Source of the DNA: Micromonospora sp. NBRC 110009
GTDB lineage: Bacteria > Actinomycetota > Actinomycetes > Mycobacteriales > Micromonosporaceae
Direction: 5' to 3'
Assembly (NCBI RefSeq): GCF_030518795.1
Contig: NZ_CP130427.1
Location: 6,200,001 to 6,264,000, forward strand
Length of the DNA stretch: 64,000 nt
A program made the position numbers and the translations under genes. The notes beneath the pieces were generated by a model, which made no database searches, was not told the origin of the DNA, and saw nothing but the letters and a program-made list of their open reading frames with translations. Below, in pieces: positions 33,064 through 41,502 of this stretch; position 1 is the stretch's first letter; every line of letters starts with the position of its first letter.

Positions 33064-34368
33064 TCAGTTGACCCGGATCCGCACCACGTCGAAGGCGGGG
33101 GTCTGGTTGGCCCGCTCCATCATCGGGATGCGGTGCGAACCGTCACCGGCCCAGACCGCGCACTGCGCGAGGCCCGACTGCGGCAGGCCGGGGATCTGGA
33201 TGAGCACGTCGTCCGGCTGGGCGCCGCCCTTGCCGTCCTCGGTGGCGACGAAGAACGCCGGCACGTCCTGCGGGCTCGGGGGCTGCCGGGTGCTGTCGAG
33301 CATCCGGCACGCGGTGTGGAAGTGACCGCGCACCAGGCCCTGGTCGTTGAGCAGCGAGCTCTCCAGGTAGTACCCGCCCTGACCGGCGGCGAGGAACCGG
33401 TCGCGAACCAGGTTCCGGGTGGTGACCCGGAGGGTGAAGGGCTGGTTGCGCTCGACCCGGTTCGGGAACTGGGTGATGAGCAGCGACGGGTTGTTCGCCG
33501 CCGCGCCGACCTCACCGAAGGCGGTGCTCACGCACCGATTTCCGGCCTGAAATCCGTCGTGCGGCTGCAGGTTGCTGTTGCTGCAGTCCTTGGCGAGCAC
33601 GTCGAGACCATTGTTGTTCCCACCGGTGTTGTTGCCGCCGTTGTTGTTGCCGCCGGTCTGGCCACCATTGTTGTCACCGCCGGTCTGACCGCCGTTGCCG
33701 TTCCCGCCGGTCTGACCGCCGTTGTCGTTCCCACCGTTCTGGCCGCCGTTCTGGGCGTTGTCGGCAATGGCGCACTGGGCGAGTTGGTCGAGGCCCTGGG
33801 GACGCTGCGCCACCCGGCCGATCGCGGTGGCGATCCGGTTCAGCGTGGCGGTGCGCTTGTCCGCCAGCGGTCGCAGGATGACGTTGTTGATGAAGTCCTG
33901 GCCGGCGCGGTTGCCGTCGGCGGCCAGCCGCCGGTTGGCCTCGGCGATCTGCGCGTCCAACAGGGCGAGGTTGCGGTCCACCTCGTTGCGCGCCTGATCG
34001 GGCATCTGCGGGAGTTTGCTCTTCACGTCCGGGCAGGCCACGGTGGGCGTGCCCGCTCCCGTCCCGCCACCCTTGGTCTGCTGGCACTCGGCGACCGACA
34101 TCTGACCGTCACCCCAGTGGTTGCGTACCCAGCGACCGTTCTGCCAGGTCCGGGTCGTGCTGCCCTGACCGCCCGGCGACGTCGCGCCCGGGCTCGGGGC
34201 CACGCAGGACGCCGAGGCGGCACGGATGGTCGTCCGCCGGTCCTGGGCGGACGAGATCTGGGTGACGGCGACGATTCCGCCGAAGACCGCGAGCGTGCCG
34301 ACCACCGCCAGCATTCGCTTGCTCCGCGCGTTACCGGATGACCGGCGCGCCCGTGTGGACCTGCGCAT
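33064..34368 (-). CDS. secreted protein with Asn-Gly-rich repeat, unknown
   Basis: Exported protein of 434 residues without a family I can name. An N-terminal basic stretch (MRRSTRARRSSGNARSKR) and hydrophobic segment act as signal or anchor. A Cys-containing region with WQNGRWVRNHWGDGQMSVAE follows. Then comes a helical part (about 105-205), a low-complexity NGGQTGGN repeat (about 210-255), and a C-terminal beta-rich domain with paired Cys and GHFHTACRML. ATG 34368 is chosen for AAGGAGAG 8 bases upstream; the open frame extends 55 codons further without a site. The C-terminal domain probably sits outside the cell. Confidence 0.75.
   Translation of the reverse strand: MRRSTRARRSSGNARSKRMLAVVGTLAVFGGIVAVTQISSAQDRRTTIRAASASCVAPSPGATSPGGQGSTTRTWQNGRWVRNHWGDGQMSVAECQQTKGGGTGAGTPTVACPDVKSKLPQMPDQARNEVDRNLALLDAQIAEANRRLAADGNRAGQDFINNVILRPLADKRTATLNRIATAIGRVAQRPQGLDQLAQCAIADNAQNGGQNGGNDNGGQTGGNGNGGQTGGDNNGGQTGGNNNGGNNTGGNNNGLDVLAKDCSNSNLQPHDGFQAGNRCVSTAFGEVGAAANNPSLLITQFPNRVERNQPFTLRVTTRNLVRDRFLAAGQGGYYLESSLLNDQGLVRGHFHTACRMLDSTRQPPSPQDVPAFFVATEDGKGGAQPDDVLIQIPGLPQSGLAQCAVWAGDGSHRIPMMERANQTPAFDVVRIRVN
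33606..33740. repeat. in-gene tandem repeat encoding NGG/TGGN units
   Basis: Imperfect copies of a 15-24 base unit (variants of GTTGTTGCCGCCGGTCTG on the plus strand) encode the Asn-Gly-rich linker of the secreted protein. Such tracts change length easily by slippage. Confidence 0.7.
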
Positions 34369-34631
34369 CGAATTGCTCTCCTTCTCGATCCGGTAGTTGA
34401 TTCGTGACCCCGGCGGACCGACGGAATTCGGGGTGAGGATCACTGCGACGTTCCGGTTGCACGTCGATGACCGACGATGCCCTTTCCGCACCGTCTCCGC
34501 GCCCTCCGGCGCGACGGGAAGATCTGCGTCCATTCCCGCTTAGGTACGGAGCGACAGCGGCGAGGGTTCAATCCCGATCTGGGGATTTCGAGAAGGATTT
34601 CGCCCGGGCGGTAAGGCCGGGCCGCGCCGGG

Positions 34632-35513
34632 TCAGTCGGCGCAGAGGTGGTCGAAGGCGAAGCCGCCGTCGAACTCGTCCCGCCGAGCGGCCAGCCCCCG
34701 GATCTGTCGGTGCAGCTCGTCCCGGTCCACCAGCGGCGGTTCGGCGGCGTCGAGCTCGCGCAGCCGCTCCCCCACCGCCACCGCGGCGAGGTCCTCGGCG
34801 AGCCGGCCCGGCTCCACCCCGCAGTCGAGCCGCTGCGCGAGGAGCTGGACCCGCTCGACCAGGCACCGGCCGGGCCGCACCTCGACCCAGCTCCACCCCT
34901 CGGCCGGGCCGTCGGTCCAGCACACGTGCAGCCCGCGGACGATCGGATCGGCCAGGCGCCGCTCCACGTACGCCTCGACGGCCGCGACCCGGGCCAGCGC
35001 CCCGAGATCGTTGACCGGCCCGCGGCGACCGTCGGGGAGCCGGCCGACGATGTCCCGGAAGCCGACCCCGTCCCGGCCCTCCGGGCCGGTGCCGGCGCTG
35101 TAGGCGCGGGCGTCGATGAGATACTCGACGAGGCGGCGGGCGTGGTCCGCCCCGCGCAGCGTCGCCGATTCGACCCGCAGCACGGGCAGGCCGACGGCGG
35201 CGCAGACCGTGCTGGTCATCCGCTCGGCGCGCCGGGCCGGGGACCCGGCCGCCGCCGGCGGGGCGAACTGCACGGCGAAGCGCGGCCGGCCCGGGTCGGC
35301 CGCGCACACCACCTGGTCGAAGCCCTCCCGGAGGGCGGTGCTCCACTGGTGGCCGGTGACACCCGGCGGGCGGCCCTGCACCAGCTCGCTGAGCCGCCGC
35401 GAGGGGTGGACCACCTGGCCGGAGCGGGTGCCGGCCGGGGTGGCCCCGGACGTGATCGGGCGCAGCCAGGAGTCCGTCACGCTGCCGGTGCTCGTCATCT
35501 TCGCCAGATCCAT
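34632..35513 (-). CDS. DUF2726-like protein, unknown function
   Basis: Cytosolic protein of 293 residues. The N-terminal half resembles DUF2726, a nuclease-like fold found in topoisomerase- and helicase-associated proteins (PGRPRFAVQFA, later TVCAAVGLPVLRVESATL, the typical strand-helix after which a new arm begins). The rest is helical and acidic (AVEAYVERRLADPIVRGLHV and the C-terminal DEFDGGFAFDHLCAD) and unfamiliar. The start may be ATG 35513 or the second ATG at 35498. It faces the Asp23 cluster across 270 bp with no shared motif seen. The family assignment is tentative. Confidence 0.6.
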   Translation of the reverse strand: MDLAKMTSTGSVTDSWLRPITSGATPAGTRSGQVVHPSRRLSELVQGRPPGVTGHQWSTALREGFDQVVCAADPGRPRFAVQFAPPAAAGSPARRAERMTSTVCAAVGLPVLRVESATLRGADHARRLVEYLIDARAYSAGTGPEGRDGVGFRDIVGRLPDGRRGPVNDLGALARVAAVEAYVERRLADPIVRGLHVCWTDGPAEGWSWVEVRPGRCLVERVQLLAQRLDCGVEPGRLAEDLAAVAVGERLRELDAAEPPLVDRDELHRQIRGLAARRDEFDGGFAFDHLCAD

Positions 35514-35787
35514 CCGTCGGTGGTCGACCGGAGCGAGTCTAGGGCGTCGATCATGGTCGTCGCGTCGCCGGTGCGGCCGGAATCCGGTTCCCCGGACCGC
35601 TGGGGCCTCCGGCGGGCCAGCCGGAGGCCACCCGTCGGCCGCCGAGCGGGACGGCGGATGCCCCCCCGGGCCCGGCCACCGTCCCAGGCGGGGCACTGAC
35701 CATCCCGGTCGAGCCGGCGCGACTGAACACCCCGGAAACGGGTACGCCCCGCCCGTCCGGTCGGTCGCCGGTTGAGCGGAGGTGGGC

Positions 35788-35976
35788 ATGACGCGGCAGC
35801 AGTTCGGTTTCCTCACCGGGTTCCTCCTGGTCGCGGTCTGGGCGCTGGGCGGGGCCGGCGCCGCGGCGGCCGCCACGCTCGCCGGGCTGGTCGGCTGGCT
35901 GCTGGTCCGGGTCCTCGACGGTGACGTCGCCGTCCCCGGTCTCGCCGACCGGGTGACCGGGGACCGGCGCCGCTGA
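35788..35976 (+). CDS. small DUF2273-like membrane protein of the Asp23/AmaP cluster
   Basis: Membrane peptide of 62 residues with two hydrophobic helices (FGFLTGFLLVAVWALGGAGA, then AATLAGLVGWLLVRVLDG) and a charged tail. GGAGG 6 bases before ATG 35788 fixes the start. Small proteins like this accompany Asp23/Gls24 proteins and the AmaP anchor in Gram-positive bacteria. It is the first of four tightly packed genes ending at 37483 and probably shares their transcript. Confidence 0.75.
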   Translation: MTRQQFGFLTGFLLVAVWALGGAGAAAAATLAGLVGWLLVRVLDGDVAVPGLADRVTGDRRR

Positions 35977-35989
35977 CCGGGACGCCACC

Positions 35990-36415
35990 ATGACCGGCAC
36001 CCTGCCCCGACGCGGCACGGCCGCACCCGGCCGGGCCGGCGCGCCGGCGTGGACCGAGGCGACAATCGCCCGCCTGGCCGAGGACGCGGCGCGGCGCGCC
36101 CCGGCCGCCTCCCGACCGGTGGCCACCGTCCGGGTCGACGGCACCGCCGCCCGGGTGGACCTCGACCTCGTCGTCGACCACGGCGCGCACCTTCCGACGG
36201 TCGGCGAGGCGGTACGCCGACGCGTCGCCGCCGGGATCGAGGCGCAGACCGGCCTCACCGTCGAGGCCGTCACCGTCACCGTGGTGGACCTGCGCCTGCC
36301 GGCGGCTAACGCCGGTCCGCACGACGGGCCGAGCGGCGACGGCCGCGCCCGGTGGCCCGACCGGCACGGACCCGGGCGAGTCGACGTGCACCGCCGCCCG
36401 GCGGCCGGAGGGTGA
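35990..36415 (+). CDS. Asp23/Gls24 family envelope stress protein
   Basis: Cytosolic, membrane-associated protein of 141 residues. Residues 22-105 carry the Asp23/Gls24 fold (WTEATIARLAEDAARRAPA, then VATVRVDGTAARVDLDLVVD, PTVGEAVRRRVAAGIEAQTG and VEAVTVTVVDL). In Staphylococcus Asp23 is tethered by AmaP and supports envelope homeostasis; here the AmaP homologue is two genes downstream. The C-terminal 35 residues are Pro/Arg/Gly-rich and probably disordered. It lies 13 bp after the small membrane protein and ends 1 bp before the DUF6286 gene. Confidence 0.85.
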   Translation: MTGTLPRRGTAAPGRAGAPAWTEATIARLAEDAARRAPAASRPVATVRVDGTAARVDLDLVVDHGAHLPTVGEAVRRRVAAGIEAQTGLTVEAVTVTVVDLRLPAANAGPHDGPSGDGRARWPDRHGPGRVDVHRRPAAGG

Positions 36416-36416
36416 C

Positions 36417-36935
36417 GTGCGCACCGCCAACCGGGTCGCCACCCTGCTGCTCGCCGTCGCCCTGCTCGCCGGCGGCGTGCTGCTCGCCGTCGAGGGGCTG
36501 CTCGCCGCGCTCGGCCGCCCCGGCCCGCTGGTCCACCGCTGGTACGCCACGCTGACCGCCGCCCGGTGGCAGGACGCCCCGGTGCGGGCGGTCGCCGCCG
36601 GCGTCACCCTGCTCGGCGTGGGCGTGCTGGTCGCCGAGCTGCGCCGCTGGCACCCGGCCCGGCTGCCGCTGTCCGCGGACGACGGATGGCACCTGCACCG
36701 CCGCAGCATGGAGCGGCGGCTGGCGCGTACGGTCCGCTCGGTGCCGAGCATCCGGCGGGCCCGGGTACGCCTGCGCCGGCGCGGGGACGCCTGGCGGCCC
36801 CGGGTCACCGCCACCGGCGACCCGGCGGCCCGCGCCGACGTGGAGTTCGCGCTGCGCCGGGAACTCGACCGGCTGGCCGCGCCGCGCCACGGCCGGATCG
36901 AGGTCCGACTCGTGCCGGCCCGGCGGGCGACGTGA
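36417..36935 (+). CDS. DUF6286-type membrane protein of the Asp23 cluster
   Basis: Protein of 172 residues with two N-terminal membrane helices (VATLLLAVALLAGGVLLAVE and AVAAGVTLLGVGVLVAEL) and a cytosolic basic alpha/beta domain (RTVRSVPSIRRARVRLRRRG onward). DUF6286 proteins regularly sit beside Asp23/AmaP in actinobacteria with no defined role. The start is GTG 36417. The stop TGA overlaps the GTG start of the next gene, showing translational coupling. Confidence 0.78.
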   Translation: MRTANRVATLLLAVALLAGGVLLAVEGLLAALGRPGPLVHRWYATLTAARWQDAPVRAVAAGVTLLGVGVLVAELRRWHPARLPLSADDGWHLHRRSMERRLARTVRSVPSIRRARVRLRRRGDAWRPRVTATGDPAARADVEFALRRELDRLAAPRHGRIEVRLVPARRAT

Positions 36936-37483
36936 GCAACGCCGCCCACCGCCTGCTCTGGACGGTGCTCGCCCTGCTGCTGGTGGCGGCCGGGGGCGCT
37001 GCCCTGGCCGTCGGCTCCGGTCGGCTGCCGGGCGGCGACAGCAGGCTGCTCGGCGCCGGCCCGGTCGCCTGGTGGCGGGTCGGCGCGCCGTGGAGCGCCC
37101 TGGCGGTGGCCCTCGGCGGGGTGCTGCTGGCCCTGGTCGGCGGGCGGCTGCTGGTCGCCGGGTCGCGGGTGCCGGGCCGGCTCTCCGGCACCCTGGCGCA
37201 TCCCGGGGACGGGGGTGGCCGGACCCGGGTGGCCTGCGCGCTGCTGACCGGCGCGCTGGAGCGGGACCTGCTCCGCACGCCCGGGACGCGCCGGGCCCGG
37301 GTGGTGCTCACCGGACCGGTGACCGGGCCGGACGTCTGGGTCGAGGTGCACCTGGCCCCGCACGCCGAACTCGCCGTCGTCCGCGACCAGGTCGACGCCG
37401 CGGTCCGGCGCTTCGCGACGACGGTGGGCTGTCGTCCGGCGCACCTGGACGTGACCGCGCTGCTGGACGAGACCGGGCGCTGA
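36932..37483 (+). CDS. amaP: AmaP-like alkaline-shock membrane anchor
   Basis: Membrane protein of 183 residues. Two hydrophobic hairpin helices at 8-30 and 52-78 match the AmaP arrangement. The cytosolic C-terminal domain (TRVACALLTGALERDLLRTP, ARVVLTGPVTGPDVWVEVHL, ELAVVRDQVDAAVRRFATTV) would bind Asp23. GTG 36932 overlaps the previous stop (GTGA). It is the last of the four-gene cluster. The symbol is by analogy with the staphylococcal protein; similarity is mainly in layout. Confidence 0.72.
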   Translation: MSNAAHRLLWTVLALLLVAAGGAALAVGSGRLPGGDSRLLGAGPVAWWRVGAPWSALAVALGGVLLALVGGRLLVAGSRVPGRLSGTLAHPGDGGGRTRVACALLTGALERDLLRTPGTRRARVVLTGPVTGPDVWVEVHLAPHAELAVVRDQVDAAVRRFATTVGCRPAHLDVTALLDETGR

Positions 37484-37588
37484 TCGTCCGCGCCACGGCC
37501 TCCGGCGCCGGGCCCTTCGGCGGCCCCGGCCACCCGACCGACGATCGCCGATGGGCGAGGATGGGCGGGGGCGAGGAAGGGAGCGGCC

Positions 37589-38305
37589 GTGCGGGTGGTG
37601 TCGCTGGTGCCGTCGTTGACCGAGGCGGTGGCGCTGACCCGGCCCGAGGTGCTGGTCGGGGCGACCGACTGGTGCACCCACCCGGCCGGGCTGGACGTCG
37701 CCCGAGTCGGCGGCAGCAAGTACCCGGACCTGGACCGGGTGCTGGCGCTGCGGCCGGACCTGGTGCTGCTCAACGAGGAGGAGAACCGGCGCGCCGACGC
37801 GGACGCCCTCCGCGCGGCCGGCGTGCCGGTGCGGGTCACCTTCCCCCGCACGGTGCCCGAGGCGCTGACCCAGCTGGGCGAGCTGGTCGCCGCACTCGGC
37901 GCCCCCGCCGAGCCGGCGTGGCTGCGGGCCGCCCGGCGCGCCTGGGCCGCACCACCCGCCCCGGCGGCGCTGCGGGGCGCGGTGGTGCCGGTGTGGCGGC
38001 GCCCCTGGGTGGTGCTCGGCCGGGACACCTTCGCCGGGGACGTGCTGCGCCGGCTCGGCGTGGCCAACCGGTACGCCGACCACGAGGAGCGCTATCCCCG
38101 CCCCAGCCTGGACGAGCTGCGCGCCCAGGACCCGGAGCTGGTGGTGCTGCCGGACGAGCCGTACCGGTTCACCGCCGAGGACGGGCCGGAGGCGTTTCCC
38201 GGCGTACCGGCCGCGCTGGTCTCGGGGCGCCACCTGACCTGGTACGGGCCCTCTCTCGCCGAGGCGCCCGGGTTGCTGGCCGCCCAGCTCGCGCAGCCGC
38301 GCTGA
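37589..38305 (+). CDS. BtuF-like metal/cobalamin-binding protein, cytosolic form
   Basis: Helical-backbone metal receptor of 238 residues. The two lobes are VVSLVPSLTEAVALTRPEVL with DWCTHPAG, then LRPDLVLLNEEENR, a backbone helix, and RLGVANRYADHEERYPRPSL with VVLPDEPYRF. This matches BtuF/FepB-like substrate-binding proteins, but no signal peptide or lipobox is present, so it is cytosolic. Stand-alone cytosolic versions are common in actinobacteria and their ligand is unknown. The start is GTG 37589, seven bases after a GGGAG. It has no transporter partner nearby. Confidence 0.82.
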   Translation: MRVVSLVPSLTEAVALTRPEVLVGATDWCTHPAGLDVARVGGSKYPDLDRVLALRPDLVLLNEEENRRADADALRAAGVPVRVTFPRTVPEALTQLGELVAALGAPAEPAWLRAARRAWAAPPAPAALRGAVVPVWRRPWVVLGRDTFAGDVLRRLGVANRYADHEERYPRPSLDELRAQDPELVVLPDEPYRFTAEDGPEAFPGVPAALVSGRHLTWYGPSLAEAPGLLAAQLAQPR

Positions 38306-38316
38306 ACCCCGGTCGG

Positions 38317-39015
38317 TCAGGCGATGGGCAGGGCGCGCACGGGGTCCCGCTCCAGCAGGGTGGTGTCGTCCACGTCGTACGCGATCGCGTTGTGCACCTG
38401 GACGACCCCGCTGACCTGCGCGGCGAGCCGTCCGGCCAGGTCGACGGCGCTCCGCCGATCCACCCGCCCGTCCAGGGTGACCTCGCCGTCGCGAACCTGG
38501 ACGGTGACCAGTCCGTCCCGGATCGCAAGCACCCGGCGCAGCACCTCCTGCACCACGTCCTCGCGGATCTCGGCGTCGCTGCGCAGGTGCACCCGGAGCA
38601 GGTCGCTGCGGGTCACGATGCCGACCAGCCGGCCCAGGTCGTCCAGCACCGGCAGTCGCTTGACCAGCTCCCGGTCCATCAGCCGGGCCGCCGCCGGCAA
38701 CGACGCCCGTGCGGTGGTGGTGACCGCCGGGGCGGTCATCAGGTCCCTGGCGACCAGCGCGTCCGCCTTCTCCCGGGCGGTGCGGCGGCGCCGCCCCTCG
38801 AAGACCCGCCGCTGGTCGGGGTGACCGGCCCGCTCCACCCGGTGCAGCAGGTCGGCCTCGGAGACCACCCCCAGCACCCGGCGGAAGGAGTCCACCACCG
38901 GCACGGCGCTGATGCCCCGCCGGATCAGCACGTCGACGATCCGCCGGTACGGGGTCTCCTCCCCCACCGTCGCGACGTCGCTGGTCATCACGTCGCCCAC
39001 CTGCCATGTCCGCAT
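38317..39015 (-). CDS. CBS-pair protein with C-terminal BON domain
   Basis: Protein of 232 residues. Residues 1-60 and 85-145 are a CBS pair (VGDVMTSDVATVGEETPYRR, ISAVPVVDSFRRVLGVVSEA; then ARDLMTAPAVTTTARASLPA and RLPVLDDLGRLVGIVTRSDL), which bind adenine nucleotides. Residues 155-220 are a BON domain (VQVRDGEVTLDGRVDRRSAV), linked to membrane or lipid binding. Such CBS-BON proteins are stress-inducible in mycobacteria and Micromonospora; their partner is unknown. GGAGG lies 5 bases before ATG 39015. It converges on the BtuF-like gene. Confidence 0.87.
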   Translation of the reverse strand: MRTWQVGDVMTSDVATVGEETPYRRIVDVLIRRGISAVPVVDSFRRVLGVVSEADLLHRVERAGHPDQRRVFEGRRRRTAREKADALVARDLMTAPAVTTTARASLPAAARLMDRELVKRLPVLDDLGRLVGIVTRSDLLRVHLRSDAEIREDVVQEVLRRVLAIRDGLVTVQVRDGEVTLDGRVDRRSAVDLAGRLAAQVSGVVQVHNAIAYDVDDTTLLERDPVRALPIA

Positions 39016-39242
39016 CACGACCTCCTCGATCCGGTCTTCCACTCGCGACGGTAGGCGCGGCCGGGGCACCCCGGGCAGAGGCGGACGGCAGGCCGGGGAA
39101 GGCCGACCGGACCGGGCCGGAAGGGGTCCAAGGTCCCGGTCGGGACGGGCCCGGTCGGCCCTGCTCGGGACGCCGCCGCGGAGGTGGAATGAAGGTGCCA
39201 CCGGAAAGCGCGGGGCGAGGCACCAGAAGGGACGTGGAGACC

Positions 39243-39809
39243 ATGACCGCGACGATCGAGCGGGTCACCGCCAACACCATCGCTCCGGCGGCTCAGACCA
39301 CTCGGGACGCCGAGACCACCCGCGAGAAGGCCGCCCGGTACGTCCTCGCCGGACTCCGGATCGCGCTGGGCTGGACCTTCCTCTGGGCCTTCCTGGACAA
39401 GATGTTCGGCCTGGGGCACGAGACCGCGGCGAAGGCCGCCTGGATCAACGGGGACAGCCCCACCAAGGGCTTCCTCACCTTCGGCGCGGCCGGCCCGTTC
39501 CAGGGTCTCTACCACGACATCGCCGGTGCGGCCTGGGCGGACTGGCTGTTCATGCTCGGCCTCCTCGGCATCGGCGTGGCCCTGCTGCTCGGCATCGGCA
39601 CCCGGATCGCCGCGGTCGCCGGCGGGTTCCTGCTGGTCATGATGTGGACGGCCGTGCTGCCCCCCGAGAACAACCCGTTCCTCGACGACCACCTCATCTA
39701 CGCCGGTCTGCTGGCCGTCCTGGCCCTGGTCGGCGCCGGCAACACCCTCGGTTTCGGCCGGGCCTGGGCGAAGCTGCCCATCGTGCGGCGGCTCCCCTGG
39801 CTGAAGTGA
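39243..39809 (+). CDS. DoxX family membrane protein
   Basis: Four-helix membrane protein of 188 residues. The helices are at about 32-52 (AARYVLAGLRIALGWTFLWA), 100-120, 124-143 and 150-170. The conserved DoxX core is visible in LRIALGWTFLWAFLDKMFGL and in the LLLGIGTRIAAVAGGFLLVM turn. DoxX proteins take part in oxidoreductase complexes and redox stress (with SodA and a thiol-disulfide partner in mycobacteria); no such partner is next to it here. The N-terminal 30 residues are polar and Thr-rich. Confidence 0.85.
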   Translation: MTATIERVTANTIAPAAQTTRDAETTREKAARYVLAGLRIALGWTFLWAFLDKMFGLGHETAAKAAWINGDSPTKGFLTFGAAGPFQGLYHDIAGAAWADWLFMLGLLGIGVALLLGIGTRIAAVAGGFLLVMMWTAVLPPENNPFLDDHLIYAGLLAVLALVGAGNTLGFGRAWAKLPIVRRLPWLK

Positions 39810-39822
39810 CGGCGGTACCGGC

Positions 39823-39856
39823 CCGGCGGGCGTCACCGAGAGGTGGCGCCCGCCGG
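39823..39856 (+). terminator. strong hairpin after the DoxX gene
   Basis: CCGGCGGGCG and CGCCCGCCGG pair perfectly. An inner CACC/GGTG extends the stem (one G-U) to a GAGA tetraloop, and TTTCG follows. It starts 14 bp after the stop codon. Confidence 0.8.
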
Positions 39857-39965
39857 TTTCGTCCGTCCACTCGTTGGGGTGGACCCGGGGACCGGCGGGT
39901 ATCGGCCGGTCGCGATCCGGCAGGATCGACGGTGACCGCACCGTCAGCACCGAGGAGACCCGTTC

Positions 39966-40334
39966 ATGGAGAAGCCCGAGGTTGGCCCGATCGAGGGCGC
40001 GCCGCCCGCCGATCTCGTCATCGAGGACATCACGGTCGGCGAGGGCCCGGAGGCCCGTCCCGGCCAGCTGGTCAGCGTGCACTACGTCGGCGTGGCCCAC
40101 TCGACCGGCCGCGAGTTCGACGCGTCGTGGAACCGGGGTGATGCGTTCGAGTTCCCGCTGGGCGGCGGCCAGGTCATCGCCGGCTGGGACCAGGGCGTGG
40201 TCGGCATGAAGGTGGGGGGCCGGCGCCGGCTGACCATCCCGCCGCACCTGGGCTACGGCGCCCGGGGCGCCGGCGGCGTCATCAAGCCGAACGAGACGCT
40301 GGTCTTCGTGGTGGACCTGCTCGGCGTCCGCTGA
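39966..40334 (+). CDS. FKBP-type peptidyl-prolyl isomerase
   Basis: Compact FKBP of 122 residues, cytosolic, accelerating proline cis-trans isomerisation. Conserved pocket residues appear in VSVHYVGVAHSTGREFDASW (Tyr, Asp), then FPLGGGQVIAGWDQGVVGMK (Val-Ile and Trp) and RRLTIPPHLGYGARGAGGVI (Tyr), closing with TLVFVVDLLGV. The length is that of a single-domain FKBP with no signal peptide. It is followed by a strong hairpin and then the converging STAS gene. Confidence 0.92.
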   Translation: MEKPEVGPIEGAPPADLVIEDITVGEGPEARPGQLVSVHYVGVAHSTGREFDASWNRGDAFEFPLGGGQVIAGWDQGVVGMKVGGRRRLTIPPHLGYGARGAGGVIKPNETLVFVVDLLGVR

Positions 40335-40354
40335 CGCGAAGCAGCGCCACATTC

Positions 40355-40383
40355 GGGGCCGTCGGCGCCACGCCGGCGGCCCC
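40355..40383. terminator. two-way hairpin between FKBP and STAS genes
   Basis: GGGGCCGTCGGCG and CGCCGGCGGCCCC form a 13-bp stem with one G-U pair and a 3-base loop, placed between the ends of converging genes. Confidence 0.65.
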
Positions 40384-40394
40384 GCGCCGTCGGG

Positions 40395-40775
40395 TCAGGC
40401 GGCGACCAGGTCGCCCGCGCGGGCCGACTCACGCACCGTCATCACCCGGTGCAGGCCGGTGGCGCGCAACACCCGGGCCACCACCGGATCGGGGTCGACC
40501 AGCACCAGCTCACCACCCCGGGACCGGATCCGCAGGTGTGCGGCGATGAGCGCGCGCACCGCGGCCGCGGAGAGCACCCGCACGCCGGACAGGTCCAGCC
40601 GCAGCACGGGACGGGCCGGGGCCGCCCAGAGCGCCGCCCGGAACGACCCCACCGTGGCGATGTCGATCTCGCCGACCGCCCGTACGTCGACCACGTGGTC
40701 GGCCACCTCGATCTCCACGTGGAACCGGTCGCTGCGCTGCCCCATGCCCAGGAACCTATCCCGAACCACCGACAC
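40395..40775 (-). CDS. STAS-domain anti-anti-sigma factor
   Basis: Single STAS domain of about 126 residues (fewer if ATG 40745 is the start). The core strands and helix read VVDVRAVGEIDIATVGSF, then PVLRLDLSGVRVLSAAAVRA and LRIRSRGGELVLVDPDPVVA. The Ser in VLSAAAV is in the position phosphorylated in SpoIIAA/RsbV-type antagonists. Such proteins release a sigma factor by binding its anti-sigma kinase. Neither a sigma factor nor an anti-sigma kinase gene is adjacent, so the partner is elsewhere. Confidence 0.85.
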   Translation of the reverse strand: MSVVRDRFLGMGQRSDRFHVEIEVADHVVDVRAVGEIDIATVGSFRAALWAAPARPVLRLDLSGVRVLSAAAVRALIAAHLRIRSRGGELVLVDPDPVVARVLRATGLHRVMTVRESARAGDLVAA

Positions 40776-40845
40776 TTCCGCCCGCTCGGGACCCGGTTTC
40801 CGGGTAGCCCCCGGGTGGCGACCCCGAGCGCCTCCGGGAGAACCC

Positions 40846-41502
40846 TCAGGCGCTCTCCACGATCCGGTTCTCCCAGGCCCAGGCCGCGATCTCGAGCCGG
40901 TTGCGTGCGCCCAGCTTCTGCTGGATCCCGGACAGGTGGCTCTTCACCGTGCTCAGCGAGATGAACAGTTCCGCCGCGATCTCCTGGTTGGTCCGGCCGC
41001 GGGCGATCGCCCGGACCACTTCGAGCTCCCGGTTGGACAGCGCCGGGCGGAACCGCTCGTCGGCCGGGCGCGCGGGCGGGTGCAGGTGCCGCAGCAGCCG
41101 CAGGGTCAGCGAGGGGGAGACCAGCGCCTCGCCGTTGTCGGCGGCCCGTACGGCCTCCACCAGCAGGGCCGGTCCGGCGTCCTTGAGGATGAACCCGACG
41201 GCGCCCCCGCGCAGCGCGCCGTAGACGTACTCGTCGAGGTCGAAGGTGGTCACCACGACGATGCGCAGCGGGTCGGCCACGCCCGGCCCGGCCAGCGCCC
41301 GGGTGACCTGGAGGCCGTCGAGCCGGGGCATCCGGATGTCGACCAGGCAGACGTCGGGGCGGAGTCGCCGAGCCTGCTCGACCGCGTCCACCCCGTCGAC
41401 CGCCTCGGCCACCACGGTGATGTCGGGCTGGTCCTCCAGGATCATCCGCAGGCCGCTCCGGACCATCGCCTGGTCGTCGGCCAGCAGCACCCGGATGGTC
41501 AA
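40846..41502 (-). CDS. NarL/LuxR-type response regulator
   Basis: DNA-binding response regulator of 218 residues. The receiver starts IRVLLADDQAMVRSGL; the phosphorylated Asp is in CLVDIRMPRLDG, followed by VVVTTFDLDEYV and a Lys in FILKDAGP. The C-terminal LuxR helix-turn-helix is LSNRELEVVRAIARGRTNQE then ELFISLSTVKSHL. The start is TTG 41502 with AGGGAG 5 bases upstream, and it overlaps the kinase stop (TTGA). It is the partner of the kinase encoded immediately upstream. Confidence 0.92.
   Translation of the reverse strand: MTIRVLLADDQAMVRSGLRMILEDQPDITVVAEAVDGVDAVEQARRLRPDVCLVDIRMPRLDGLQVTRALAGPGVADPLRIVVVTTFDLDEYVYGALRGGAVGFILKDAGPALLVEAVRAADNGEALVSPSLTLRLLRHLHPPARPADERFRPALSNRELEVVRAIARGRTNQEIAAELFISLSTVKSHLSGIQQKLGARNRLEIAAWAWENRIVESA

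Noticed and set aside
33606..33740. CRISPR-like repeats
   Set aside because: Units are short, imperfect and in frame inside a coding region, without spacers.
35813..39280. A minus-strand frame of more than 1100 codons opposite the Asp23 cluster
   Set aside because: It overlaps five convincing genes on the other strand and has no domains; a product of GC skew in third positions.
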